Positions 1 through 7,966 of a DNA stretch of 28,918 bases are shown here, piece after piece. Every line of letters begins with the position of its first letter. Within the stretch, counting starts at the first letter, position 1. The stretch lies in the NCBI GenBank assembly GCA_913042885.1, contig CAJWLW010000030.1:1-28918 (forward strand), written 5' to 3'. The DNA is from an uncultured Lentisphaeria bacterium. GTDB taxonomy: Bacteria; Verrucomicrobiota; Lentisphaeria; JABSQK01; CAJWLW01. The position numbers were made by a program, and so were the translations under genes. The notes beneath the pieces were generated by a model. It did no database searches. It worked only from the letters and a program-made list of their open reading frames with translations, and was not told the DNA's origin.

Positions 1-260
1 ACTTGTTGATTGCCAACCTGTACCGGGCGCTGCAGTCGATCACGATGACCATGAACCATCAAATCAACAACTCGATGGTGCCGATCAAGCTCTTTTTCGA
101 TTTGCTGCCGGGTAAGCTCAAGGAAGCTGGGATAGATATCGATGCGCTGGCAGATCACGCGTTTTGGCAGGACCTGCATAAGAACGCGCAGAACGAGATG
201 CTCAGAATTTCTGACAACCTGCGTGACCTGCGTAATGCCATTCAGTTGCCGGTGTCGTGA
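1..260 (+). CDS. C-terminal fragment of an unrecognised protein
   Basis: The reading frame is open from the window edge and ends with TGA at 258-260, leaving about 85 residues of the C-terminus of a gene that starts upstream. The visible part is mostly helical and amphipathic, with a hydrophobic patch (IKLFFDLLPGKL) followed by a charged helix rich in Asn, Asp and Arg (ISDNLRDLRNAI). There is no membrane segment, cysteine or recognisable catalytic motif. I do not recognise the family. A hairpin follows the stop codon directly and may end the transcript. The apparent start at base 3 is only a TTG inside the frame and should not be taken as the true start. Confidence 0.55.
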   Translation, partial: LLIANLYRALQSITMTMNHQINNSMVPIKLFFDLLPGKLKEAGIDIDALADHAFWQDLHKNAQNEMLRISDNLRDLRNAIQLPVS

Positions 261-715
261 ATATAGGCATTATGCTGGTGGCTGGTGCCAGCATGGGCTT
301 TTGCCATCTTGATCCTCGACAACGCTGCCGCTGAAGTCGCTGACTGCGCCGCAATGGCCCCCCACAGTGGCGATATTCGCGGATGTTTTCGGTTTCGGGG
401 AACTGGTGTGACCAGTCCGCAAGCCGGAGCCCTGCATTGGTAAATCCAGACAAAGGCCTGGACCGGAGAGACCAGGAGGTGCTTGATTTTCGTGACGTGA
501 CAGTCCACCTTATGTCCTCATACTCCAGCCCATATGCCCCCCCGATCCGCATAGAACAGGTGCTGTTTCAAGCGTCGTGCGTACGATATCCTTGGACATG
601 CGGGTGAACTCTACCGATGAAAACACAGCGCCAGCGCGTCTTTACTCTGAGAGAACTTCTCGTGTCCATTGCAATTGCCGCAACCCTAACAGGCATACCG
701 TCGCCCTGATTGGCC
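261..715. other. 455-bp non-coding gap with several short hairpins
   Basis: No convincing gene is visible on either strand. The frames that stay open here have no family resemblance and no ribosome-binding site. The gap does hold several inverted repeats: the hairpin at 272-294, a tight one at 402-416 (ACTGGT, loop GTG, ACCAGT), and one at 457-476 (CCTGG, 10-base loop, CCAGG). The stretch of about 385-500 could therefore be a structured RNA or leader. I compared it from memory with 6S, SRP RNA, RNase P, cobalamin, glycine and guanidine riboswitches and found no full match. Confidence 0.4.
272..304 (+). terminator. Possible weak terminator after the first gene
   Basis: A 7-bp perfect inverted repeat (ATGCTGG at 272-278, CCAGCAT at 288-294) with a 9-base loop lies 11 bases after the stop codon at 260 and is followed by GGGCTTTTG. 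The T run is only four bases, so this is at best a weak intrinsic terminator. It could equally be an RNA hairpin that protects the 3' end. Confidence 0.3.
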
Positions 716-2125
716 ATGAACGCATCCGTTGTCACTACACCTACCCTGGTCATTGTCGGTCGCCCGAACGTCGGTAAGTCCGCCCTGTTCAACCGCGTTA
801 TGCAACGGCGTATCGCCATCGTTCACGAGCAGTCCGGAGTCACCCGCGATCGCGTCACTGCAGTGGGCGATTGGTGCGGTAAATACTTTCGCCTCGTCGA
901 TACAGGCGGGCTCAATGTCTTTCGCGGCGGGCATAAGGCGGACGGCGTCTTTGACGAGATGATTCGCGAGCAGCTCGAAGAGGCCGTGGTCGATGCCGAC
1001 TTTATCATCTTTGTCGTTGATGTCATTGCGGGCCTCGTGCCACTCGACCGTGAGGTGGCCAGATGGCTGCGCCAGCTTGGCAAGCCGGTGGTCGTCGCCG
1101 CCAACAAAGCCGACAACGACAAGATAGCCGTCGGCGCCGGGGAGTTTGCAGAGACCGGGTTCACCGATATCTACCCGATCTCCTGCCTGCATGGTCTGGG
1201 GGTCGCCGAGTTGCTCGATCATGCAACTGCTGACTTCGCTATGAACGAGGCCGAGCGCGACGAGGCGCCGGCGATCAACATCGCGCTGGTCGGCCGGCCC
1301 AACGTCGGCAAGTCGTCCACAGTCAACCGTCTGCTCGGCGAGAATCGAGTCATTGTCAGCGAGGTGCCCGGCACCACCCGTGATGCCGTCGATATTCCCT
1401 TCGAGATCGAACTGCACGGAGCCAGGGTCAAGGCGAACCTGATCGATACCGCCGGCATCAAGAAGCGTACGAAGACCAGTTCACCCGTTGAGTTTTTCGG
1501 CCTGGCACGGGCACGCACCGCCATTCGCCGCGCCGATATCGTCCTCGTGCTGATCGATGCCACCGAACCCGGGACGGCGCAGGACAAGCGCATCTGCCGG
1601 CTGGTTCTCGATGAGGGCAAGCCTTGTGTGCTTCTGGCCAACAAATGGGATCTTGCCGGTAAAGAAGTCAAACAGAAAGAACTGTTCGAACGCATCGCCT
1701 GGGAAATCCCTTTCCTCGATTACGCGCCGATCCTGACTTGTTGCGCTGTAAGCGGCTATAATTTTAGTGAGATCCTGCCGTCCGTCATTGCTATTCACGA
1801 GCAGATGAGCATCGATATTCCGACGCCGCTGGTCAATCGTGTGGTCCAGGACCTGGTGGCGCGCGTATCGCCGCCCGCCGGCGGCAGTACGCGGCTGAAG
1901 ATTTATTACGGCACCTATAAGTCACAACGCCCGCCGACCTTCATACTTTTCGTCAACGATGTCAAGAGTTGCCGGGGCAACTATGTCGCCTTCCTGAAGA
2001 ACCAGTTCCGTCGCGCCTTCGGCCTCGACGGGTTGCCGATTTTTATCGAGTTCCGGGAACGCCGCCGTGGCGACTTCCACAATGCGCCAGACAAGAAGCG
2101 CGGCAAGAGTATTGCCTCGAAGTGA
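716..2125 (+). CDS. der: GTPase Der (EngA), ribosome assembly
   Basis: Der is a tandem-GTPase factor needed for maturation of the large ribosomal subunit. Both G domains are clear. The first has GRPNVGKS at residues 15-22, DTGG and NKAD. The second repeats GRPNVGKS, followed by PGTTRD, DTAG and NKWD. A C-terminal KH-like domain follows, containing the typical stretch LKIYYGTY and FVND and ending in a basic tail. The length of 469 residues is normal for Der. ATG at 716 is chosen; a TTG six bases upstream is in frame but has no better ribosome-binding site, and none is strong here. The gene follows a long non-coding gap, so it probably has its own promoter. The next gene, maf, lies 183 bp downstream. 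Family assignment is secure. Confidence 0.96.
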   Translation: MNASVVTTPTLVIVGRPNVGKSALFNRVMQRRIAIVHEQSGVTRDRVTAVGDWCGKYFRLVDTGGLNVFRGGHKADGVFDEMIREQLEEAVVDADFIIFVVDVIAGLVPLDREVARWLRQLGKPVVVAANKADNDKIAVGAGEFAETGFTDIYPISCLHGLGVAELLDHATADFAMNEAERDEAPAINIALVGRPNVGKSSTVNRLLGENRVIVSEVPGTTRDAVDIPFEIELHGARVKANLIDTAGIKKRTKTSSPVEFFGLARARTAIRRADIVLVLIDATEPGTAQDKRICRLVLDEGKPCVLLANKWDLAGKEVKQKELFERIAWEIPFLDYAPILTCCAVSGYNFSEILPSVIAIHEQMSIDIPTPLVNRVVQDLVARVSPPAGGSTRLKIYYGTYKSQRPPTFILFVNDVKSCRGNYVAFLKNQFRRAFGLDGLPIFIEFRERRRGDFHNAPDKKRGKSIASK

Positions 2126-2231
2126 ACGATGCTGAATTGTGACAGGGTGTGCCTGTCCTACCCGCGAATCTGCGCCTGCTTCGTGCCAGTGCTGCCCCGG
2201 TTGCCGCGTTTTTAATGGAAGAGGCGTCTCG

Positions 2232-2274
2232 CGAGTAGACGGCAACAGAATCGGGAACAAACTAACGAGTAGAC
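2232..2274. repeat. 9-bp direct repeat upstream of maf
   Basis: CGAGTAGAC occurs at 2232-2240 and again at 2266-2274, 34 bp apart, in the gap between der and maf. The second copy ends 34 bases before the maf start. The spacing is close to three helical turns, which would suit a dimeric regulator, but two short copies can arise by chance. No promoter can be called with confidence beside it. Confidence 0.3.
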
Positions 2275-2308
2275 AGTCTTCGCATCCTCCAACAGCGTTT
2301 CTTTGTAA

Positions 2309-2890
2309 GTGATCGACATTGAAATTATTCTTGCCTCACGTTCGCAACGGCGGCTGGACCTGCTGACCGCCACCGGAATTCGTTGCCGGCCGGTGGCCGC
2401 GGATGTCGAGGAAGTCATCTTGCCCGACGAACCGCCCGAGGCTCTCGTCTGCCGGCTTGCCCGGCTCAAGGCCGTGGCTGTCGCACCGCAGTTTCCCAGT
2501 GACATCGTCCTCGGCTCGGATACCATCGTCTACCTGGAACCTGATGTACTGGGGAAACCCCGCGACTACGCGGAGGCAAGTGAGTTCCTCGGCAGGCTCA
2601 GCGGCAAGACGCACCAGGTCTACACCGGTGTCTGTCTCTACCGGGAGAATCCCGATTTGCTCGATGTTTGGTACGCCTGTACCGATGTCACGTTCAGGTC
2701 ACTCACTGCGGACGATGTCGAAAGCTATCTCGCCTGCATCGAACCGCTCGACAAGGCCGGTGCCTATGCCATCCAGGATCAAGGTGATTTGATCATCGAG
2801 AAGATTTGTGGACTCCGCAGCAACGTCGTCGGGCTGCCGATCGAAGAAGTCATCGAACATCTCGCCAGGCACATCGGCACCGATGCTTGA
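2309..2890 (+). CDS. maf: Maf-type nucleoside triphosphate pyrophosphatase
   Basis: Maf proteins hydrolyse non-canonical or surplus nucleotides such as dTTP, UTP or modified forms to monophosphate and pyrophosphate. The protein has 193 residues, the usual size. It begins with the phosphate-binding ASRSQRR (residues 9-15), followed by the catalytic region GSDTIV (69-74), LGKP (81-84), the QVYTGV segment (103-108), DKAGAYAIQ (148-156) and NVVGLP (172-177). The GAYAIQ motif fits the dTTP/UTP-type (YhdE) branch. The start is GTG at 2309, because an in-frame TAA at 2306-2308 rules out anything further upstream. Its end overlaps the start of the acyltransferase gene by 8 bases, so the two are probably co-translated. 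Confidence 0.92.
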   Translation: MIDIEIILASRSQRRLDLLTATGIRCRPVAADVEEVILPDEPPEALVCRLARLKAVAVAPQFPSDIVLGSDTIVYLEPDVLGKPRDYAEASEFLGRLSGKTHQVYTGVCLYRENPDLLDVWYACTDVTFRSLTADDVESYLACIEPLDKAGAYAIQDQGDLIIEKICGLRSNVVGLPIEEVIEHLARHIGTDA

Positions 2891-4133
2891 ATTCAGCGAC
2901 AGGCCCTATGTTTTCGTGCCGCCGAAGATGAACCGGCTGATACTGGCGCTGATGCGCCAGTACAACCTGCGGCGCTTGCTGCCGAGCCCGGCAAAACGCA
3001 TGTCCCGCATCATCGTGACAAATCCTGAAGTGCTGCATGCCGTACGGCCGACGGCCGGGAACCGTCTGCTTTTTCTGCCGAATCACTCGACCCACTGCGA
3101 TCCCGAGATCATGATCGAGTGCCAGCGGCAGCTTGGCGTCAGGTCGTTATTCATGGCAGCCTATGACGTTTTCCTGCGCAGCCGCCTGGAGGCCTGGATC
3201 ATTCAGCATTGCGGCGTTTTCTCGATCGATCGCGACGGCAGTGATCGCCGCGCCATCGCTGCTGCCATGGAAACGCTGACGGCCGGGCGCTTTGCTCTGA
3301 CTATTTTCCCGGAAGGCAACGTACAGTTTACCAATGACAGTGTTGAAGCCTTCCTGCAGGGGGCTGCCTTCATCGCTTTGAAGGCGGCGAAATCGCTTGA
3401 TGGCCCGGGTGACATTCACGCCGTGCCGGTATCGATCAAGGCGACCCACGTCACCGATGCGAGACCGGCGATTTGCCAGCGCCTCACTGATATTGCCGTG
3501 ACTGCCGGCACTGGGTTTGACCGGGATCGCGACTTTCAGAACGAGCTGCGCCGCATCGGCATGATTGTCCTCCGCCGGGAACTCGAGCAGCACGATTATC
3601 CACTGCCGGAAGGCGCCGACGATGATCTCGGGACGGTGCTGCGCGCGGTTGCTACAGCGATCGTTGAGGCACTCGAAACTGAAATTTCACGGCAGCCGAA
3701 GCCGCGCGATACGCTGGTCGACCGGATCCGTGCCATCCGTCGGTTCGTGCATGAGTGTTTGCTTGACCCGGACCTGGCTGATCAGCACGCGCAAGCGCAT
3801 GTCTGGGCGCGACAGGCCATGCTGGCGTTCCGGGTGTCGAGCTACAGCGGCGACTATGTCGCGACGAAACCGACTGTCGATCGCGTTGGGGAGACGGTCG
3901 AGAAACTCATGGAGGACCAGACTTCGACCATGCCGCCGGCGTACGCCGAGCGGCATGCGTACGTCCGCCTGGGTACTCCGGTATGCTTGTCCGCATATCG
4001 TTCGGTGTTTGAAGAGAGTCCCAGGCAGGCGGTGCAGGTGTTGACGGACAAGTGGGAGGAGGCGGTGCAGGCGGGGCTCGATGTGTTGAATACGGAGTTG
4101 CAGACACCGGGTGCCGAATTGTTCACTCCATGA
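2883..4133 (+). CDS. PlsC-type acyltransferase, phospholipid synthesis-like
   Basis: The protein of 416 residues has the acyltransferase signature of the 1-acylglycerol-3-phosphate acyltransferase family: NHSTHCD (the HX4D motif, His68 and Asp73), GVFSIDR (111-117) and FPEGN (142-146). It should transfer a fatty acyl group to a lysophospholipid or similar acceptor at the inner membrane. It is much longer than classical PlsC (about 240 residues). The extra C-terminal part, from about residue 215 on, is helical, lacks a known motif and may give a different acceptor specificity. The start at 2883 (ATGCTTGA, overlapping the maf stop) is preferred over an upstream extension, whose first 25 residues only read maf codons in another frame. 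Its 3' end overlaps the convergent receiver gene by 11 bp. Confidence 0.85.
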   Translation: MLEFSDRPYVFVPPKMNRLILALMRQYNLRRLLPSPAKRMSRIIVTNPEVLHAVRPTAGNRLLFLPNHSTHCDPEIMIECQRQLGVRSLFMAAYDVFLRSRLEAWIIQHCGVFSIDRDGSDRRAIAAAMETLTAGRFALTIFPEGNVQFTNDSVEAFLQGAAFIALKAAKSLDGPGDIHAVPVSIKATHVTDARPAICQRLTDIAVTAGTGFDRDRDFQNELRRIGMIVLRRELEQHDYPLPEGADDDLGTVLRAVATAIVEALETEISRQPKPRDTLVDRIRAIRRFVHECLLDPDLADQHAQAHVWARQAMLAFRVSSYSGDYVATKPTVDRVGETVEKLMEDQTSTMPPAYAERHAYVRLGTPVCLSAYRSVFEESPRQAVQVLTDKWEEAVQAGLDVLNTELQTPGAELFTP

Positions 4134-4560
4134 CTTTCGTCTGCGTGTCGGGGCTGATGTTCGGTGGGCGCAGGTGGCTGTTCGGGGCGAGAAGGAAGTT
4201 CGCTTTTTCGGTGAACGCCGCGATCTCGAATTGCGTACGAATAACCATGTCATGACAATAGCGGCGGAGATCCTTCAACGTTTTGCGGTCGATTCCGCTG
4301 TCGGCGATGCCGAGCAATGCTGCCTGGCCATGTTTCTGGCGTAGCTCGCTGATGTAATCGCAGTCGTGGTCGATGGTCGGAATGTCGATAATCACCAGAT
4401 TGAATGGCTCACTTTCGGAGTCGAGGATGTCATCAGCTTCGGTGGTGTTGGCAGCGGTGACAACCTCGTGTCCCTGCGTCGTCAGCACGTGCGCATAGAA
4501 GATCCGAAGGTCCGCGTCTTCGTCGATCACCAAAATCCGATGGATGACTGGTTCAGCCAT
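4123..4560 (-). CDS. Small receiver (REC)-domain protein, degenerate switch
   Basis: The 145-residue protein is a stand-alone CheY-like receiver domain without an output domain. It keeps the acidic pair in LVIDED (Asp13, Glu14) and the likely phospho-acceptor Asp59 in VIIDIP. The switch Thr/Ser position appears to be Ala (LLGIAD, about residue 86) and the conserved Lys of the KP motif appears to be Arg (VIRT, about residue 108). It may still be phosphorylated, but signalling is probably altered. GGGAG lies 9 bases before the ATG. The gene follows the erythrin-VIT1 exporter gene on the same strand with a 38-bp gap, so the two are probably one operon. Its end overlaps the convergent acyltransferase gene by 11 bp. 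No partner kinase is in the window. Confidence 0.75.
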   Translation of the reverse strand: MAEPVIHRILVIDEDADLRIFYAHVLTTQGHEVVTAANTTEADDILDSESEPFNLVIIDIPTIDHDCDYISELRQKHGQAALLGIADSGIDRKTLKDLRRYCHDMVIRTQFEIAAFTEKANFLLAPNSHLRPPNISPDTQTKVME

Positions 4561-4598
4561 GTACTGTTACTCCCGCCCGGTGAACACATGCAGGCCTA

Positions 4599-5750
4599 CT
4601 ATAACAGTGGCCCGGATAAGGTCAGTTCAGCCAGAGGCCAGAGCTTGGCGGCCAGGTCCCCGACGAAATAGCCGATGACGGCAACGCCCAATCCGACCAC
4701 GAACATGTCGAAACCGCTGCGCCAGAGGCCGCGGCCAGTGAAAAAACTGCGGGCAGCGCCGACGACGAAATGTGATACCATGGCCAGCGCAAATGCTGAC
4801 CAGATTGCCACACTGCCCTGGAAAATGAAAAACGGTGCCACCGGGATAATTGCGCCGATGGCGGTTGCCATGCCAGTGATCCAGCCTTCGCGCACAGGCG
4901 TCCCGTATTCGTCGCCGAGGCGTAATTCCTCGCGGACCATTTCCTCGAGCGCCTTTTCGGGCGATGCCATTATTTCTGAAGCGATTTTCTTCGCTCTTTC
5001 GGGCAGGACGCCGCGGCTTTCATACATGAGTGCCAGCTCTTCCTCCTCAGCCTCGGGCATCAGTTCGATCTCTTTTTTTTCCATGGCGATTTCGTACATA
5101 CGCACTTCCTGCGTACTCTTCGCTGCAAGATAGCTGGAAGAGCCCATGGACAGGGCGTCCGCGATGGTGCCGGCGAGACCGGTCAGCAGGATATAGTTTG
5201 GATTGAGACCGCCGGCAAGGACGCCAGCGATCAGCCCGGCGATCAACCCGAAGTTGGCGGTCAGCCCGTCGTTGAACCCATAAACAACATTGGCCAGGGT
5301 ACCGGTAGAATGGATCCGGTGCCATGGTTCGCCTTCAATCCCGGCGATTTTTGCCAGCGCATCGGCGTGCTTGGCGGAGTCCCGGGCCAGTTCCAGCGCT
5401 GTGTCTGCGGCTTCGCCGGGGTCGCTTCGGGTGTGCATGTCGAGGTAGATACGTACTTCCTGGCCTTCCTCATGCAACAGCAGTTTGACGATGCTGCCAG
5501 GGCCGAATCGTCGTGCCCACCAGGCCAGTATGCGGCTTCGTACAGTCGGGGTCGGTGGCGGCAGGTCGACATTTTTCTCGGTCAGTAGCCGGGCCCAGAT
5601 CGCGGTATGGCGCTCCTCCATATCCGCCAGGCGGGCATACAATTCCCTTTTCTCGGGATCCTCCTCGACGTCTGCCAGTGTGCGGTACAGAAACTCGGCG
5701 TCGGCTTCGTCCTGCCAATGATGGCGCCATTCTCGGAGGTCATCTGCCAT
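4599..5750 (-). CDS. MbfA-like erythrin-VIT1 fusion, iron/manganese exporter
   Basis: The 383-residue protein joins an N-terminal ferritin-like (erythrin) domain to a C-terminal VIT1/CCC1 membrane transporter. The N-terminal domain has the helix with EADAEFLYRTLA and an ExxH motif (Glu45, His48), plus a second helix pair near residues 95-140 with His in AKHADAL. From about residue 150 the VIT1 signature appears (VVYGFNDGL, then a Gly-rich membrane helix), with the usual Met/Glu-rich cytosolic helices (MEKKEIELMPEAEEE) between membrane segments. Characterised relatives (MbfA) export ferrous iron, with the ferritin-like domain sensing or loading the metal. The ATG at 5750 has only a weak ribosome-binding site (GGG eight bases upstream). 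No recognisable Fur, Irr or MntR box was found in the upstream gap. Confidence 0.85.
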   Translation of the reverse strand: MADDLREWRHHWQDEADAEFLYRTLADVEEDPEKRELYARLADMEERHTAIWARLLTEKNVDLPPPTPTVRSRILAWWARRFGPGSIVKLLLHEEGQEVRIYLDMHTRSDPGEAADTALELARDSAKHADALAKIAGIEGEPWHRIHSTGTLANVVYGFNDGLTANFGLIAGLIAGVLAGGLNPNYILLTGLAGTIADALSMGSSSYLAAKSTQEVRMYEIAMEKKEIELMPEAEEEELALMYESRGVLPERAKKIASEIMASPEKALEEMVREELRLGDEYGTPVREGWITGMATAIGAIIPVAPFFIFQGSVAIWSAFALAMVSHFVVGAARSFFTGRGLWRSGFDMFVVGLGVAVIGYFVGDLAAKLWPLAELTLSGPLL

Positions 5751-6212
5751 CAGTCAGCCCAAGGGTTTTTGAAGCAGTGTGTCTGCGCCCGCTATTTGAC
5801 GGAATCCGTTGGTGCCGATCGGCAACGGCTGTTCTCGTACAGCACCCGCGACGGGTTCCTGATAAAAACACGGCTTGCCTTGTCATCGAGTACCTCCCAA
5901 ATTGTCCGTGTTCGACGTCGTTGCGCGCGCCGGTGAATGCTGCGTGCTGCCGAACAATTCCCCATTTTTTTGACGGCATGAAAGTTCAGCTCGCCATAAA
6001 GAAGCGGCCGGATTCAATCTACGGTGCGTTACGGAGTTCGCAAATTTACCGGACTCGATTGGGGATGGGCCATTCGACATGGAAAAGGTCATGACAGCCG
6101 CTGTTGGCTCGATCAGTTCGAGTCACTGTGGCCGTGCACATCGTGTGCTTCGGGGAATTGGGAAATCGCAAAGCTGGGCTATGATGCTCGGTAACCGGGG
6201 ATATTCTGGGGG
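5751..6212. other. 462-bp divergent gap between exporter and PrsW genes
   Basis: No gene is supported in this divergent intergenic region, which must contain the promoters of both flanking units. I could not place consensus -35/-10 pairs. The right-hand 80 bases look structured: a hairpin at 6132-6153 and two conserved-looking words described under the regulatory entry at 6122-6203. The left part, about 5751-6060, shows no repeat or motif that I can support. Confidence 0.45.
6122..6203 (+). promoter_or_regulatory. Possible structured leader, faint GEMM-I resemblance
   Basis: Directly before the PrsW gene lie a stem-loop (CCG-T-GCACA, loop TCG, TGTGC-TT-CGG, 6132-6153), then CGCAAAGC at 6167-6174 followed by GGGCTA, and GGTAACCGGGG at 6190-6200. 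The second and third elements resemble, in order and rough spacing, the 3' half of the c-di-GMP class I (GEMM) riboswitch. The 5' element GCAAACC and the GAAA tetraloop of that class are not visible, and the closing UACC is missing. It may be a divergent leader RNA or chance similarity. Confidence 0.2.
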
Positions 6213-7775
6213 ATGCGGATGCTGTGGAATTATGTCGGCTTCGACAGCTCGCGAATGACGGTGCAGGGGTTGGCCCGTCAGTTCGCTGTTGTGTTCGGGG
6301 TTTTTGCGATTATCGGTCTCTCCTGGCCATATCTCGTCCGATTGGTGAGCGAACGGGTGCGCATATCGCTGGCGTACGAAGACGGATTGGACGCCGGCGA
6401 CCGCCTGCTGATTGAGTATCTCGAGCGTTCCCCGGATGCGACATGGGCTTGGTACACTCTGGTGAAGCAGCCGCGACCCGATGGTACGGGACTGGACAAG
6501 TCCGAGCTGCTGTCGCGAATAGAAACCTGTCCGGTACTGCCGCCGGTTGTTTTGCGGGCCTGGTACTATCTGTACACGGACGGTACCGAGCGCGCTTTGC
6601 GCGAACTCGATGGCGGCGGGGATGTGCGGATTCATCTGGCACGAATCCGGATTTACCTCGCTAACATGTCTTTGGAAGAGGCACTTGCTGCGGCAGGGGA
6701 CGCTGTTGCTGCGTATCCCGACAGTGCGAAGGCGCGTGCCTATGCGATTGATCTGCTGACCCAGTTCGGCCGTTTTGACGAGGCGCGCGCGTTGCTCGAG
6801 GACGCCGCCTATGAGGTGCCCGGGATAGCGGGCGCCAAGATCCGGATCTATCTGCACACGGGCGACTATGTGCGTATGTCGGTCGCGGCGGTGGTATATG
6901 AAGTAAGCAGTTACCCGCAACGCGCGCCGACGGTGGTTGCGTCACTGATCTGTGGCTTGGCCTGGCTGGTGTTTGTGCTGCACATGGGGCGAGTCTCGGC
7001 CTGGTCGGGAGGTGACAGGGGGGTCGCTGTCGTGGCCCTGCTCTGCGGTTTCGCCAGCGCAATTGTCTGTCTCATTCCGATCTACCTGATGGAACCGTAT
7101 TTTACTTTTCCTTCGGAGGATCTGGTCTACAATTTTATCTACTGTGTGATCGCCATCGGAATCAAGGAAGAGTTCGTCAAACTGTTGCTGGTGGTCCCGC
7201 TGCTGCCGTATCTGGTCCGGCAGCGAGATCGTCTGAAGATTCTGACGATCACCTCTATCGTTGGTCTCGGTTTCGCGATGAACGAGAACATTGGATATTT
7301 CCTTGGCGGCGGCAGTGTCGTTGTGTCACGATTCCTGACGGCAAATTTCTTTCACATGGTATTGACCGGCTATTGCGGCTATTACCTGGTTCGGGCTGTC
7401 CAGGGCGGCGGCGGGCATTGGAATGTCTTTGCCCTCCAGACGTTGAAGATGTCTGCGATCCACGGCATTTACGATTTGCTGCTGACTATGGATGTCGTGC
7501 TGGAAGGGATGAGTCTGTTTGCCATGGCTGTTTATATCTGGCTGTCGCAGGTGTATCTGCGACTGGTCCTCGAAAGCGATCGCGAGGTGGCGCGGAAACT
7601 GCCGCTGACACGGCTTTTTGTCGCGCTGATGGCGGTAGTCACAGGCATTGCATTTGTTCTGGGCACGGGCTATCTGCCGACACGCGTGGCGCTTGAGAAC
7701 ACTGTTTTGGGGGCGGTTGGGATGGGCGTGATCACCATCATGTTCTTTCGTGAGTTCAAGGAACCGGTCCACTGA
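6213..7775 (+). CDS. PrsW-family intramembrane protease with TPR-like domain
   Basis: The 520-residue protein has one membrane helix at about 23-43, a soluble helical-repeat region at about 55-235 that resembles TPR units (for example LARIRIYLANMSLEEAL and ALLEDAAYEVPG), and then about eight membrane helices. The membrane part carries the PrsW signature: KEEFVK (318-323), GFAMNENIGYF with Glu358, His381 in NFFHMVL and His417 in AIHGIYD. PrsW in Bacillus cuts an anti-sigma factor within the membrane; the substrate here is unknown. Known PrsW proteins are shorter and lack the soluble repeat domain, so this is an unusual architecture. ATG at 6213 follows GGGGG directly, so the in-frame ATG at 6219, with a better-placed ribosome-binding site, may be the real start. 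Confidence 0.82.
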   Translation: MRMLWNYVGFDSSRMTVQGLARQFAVVFGVFAIIGLSWPYLVRLVSERVRISLAYEDGLDAGDRLLIEYLERSPDATWAWYTLVKQPRPDGTGLDKSELLSRIETCPVLPPVVLRAWYYLYTDGTERALRELDGGGDVRIHLARIRIYLANMSLEEALAAAGDAVAAYPDSAKARAYAIDLLTQFGRFDEARALLEDAAYEVPGIAGAKIRIYLHTGDYVRMSVAAVVYEVSSYPQRAPTVVASLICGLAWLVFVLHMGRVSAWSGGDRGVAVVALLCGFASAIVCLIPIYLMEPYFTFPSEDLVYNFIYCVIAIGIKEEFVKLLLVVPLLPYLVRQRDRLKILTITSIVGLGFAMNENIGYFLGGGSVVVSRFLTANFFHMVLTGYCGYYLVRAVQGGGGHWNVFALQTLKMSAIHGIYDLLLTMDVVLEGMSLFAMAVYIWLSQVYLRLVLESDREVARKLPLTRLFVALMAVVTGIAFVLGTGYLPTRVALENTVLGAVGMGVITIMFFREFKEPVH

Positions 7776-7810
7776 TTGACGTGCTTGTCACTTCTTTATC
7801 GTCAGTTCAC

Positions 7811-7838
7811 TTGTCATTCTTGATCGGCTGCGTACTAT
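7811..7838 (+). promoter_or_regulatory. Sigma70-type promoter upstream of the XRE gene
   Basis: TTGTCA at 7811-7816 and TACTAT at 7833-7838 are separated by 16 bases and match the -35 and -10 consensus at four to five of six positions each. Transcription would start near 7845, giving a leader of about 120 bases before the regulator gene at 7967. Four GTCRGGC words lie inside that leader. Confidence 0.5.
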
Positions 7839-7865
7839 AGGCGCTTTCGCAGTGCCGCTTATGCT

Positions 7866-7916
7866 GTCAGGCAACCTGTGTCGGGCAATTTGTCAGGCCT
7901 GAAAAGTTGGTCAGGC
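7866..7916 (+). repeat. Four GTCRGGC direct repeats, possible operator
   Basis: GTCAGGC occurs at 7866-7872, 7892-7898 and 7910-7916, and the one-base variant GTCGGGC at 7880-7886. They are 14, 12 and 18 bases apart, close to the helical repeat, between the putative promoter and the XRE-type regulator gene. This arrangement is typical of an operator for autoregulation, although XRE proteins more often bind palindromes. Confidence 0.4.
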
Positions 7917-7966
7917 AGGTTCGTTGGCCAATGTTTTCACGCAGATTCAGGCTTTCGGGGGAGGGC

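Noticed and set aside
2808..2882. Extension of the acyltransferase start back into maf.
   Set aside because: Those codons are maf sequence read in another frame, and the ATG at 2883 fits the family.
6109..6130. A GTTCGAGTC motif resembling a tRNA T-loop at 6116-6124.
   Set aside because: The bases flanking it do not form a T-stem and there is no acceptor stem, D-arm or anticodon arm at the expected places.
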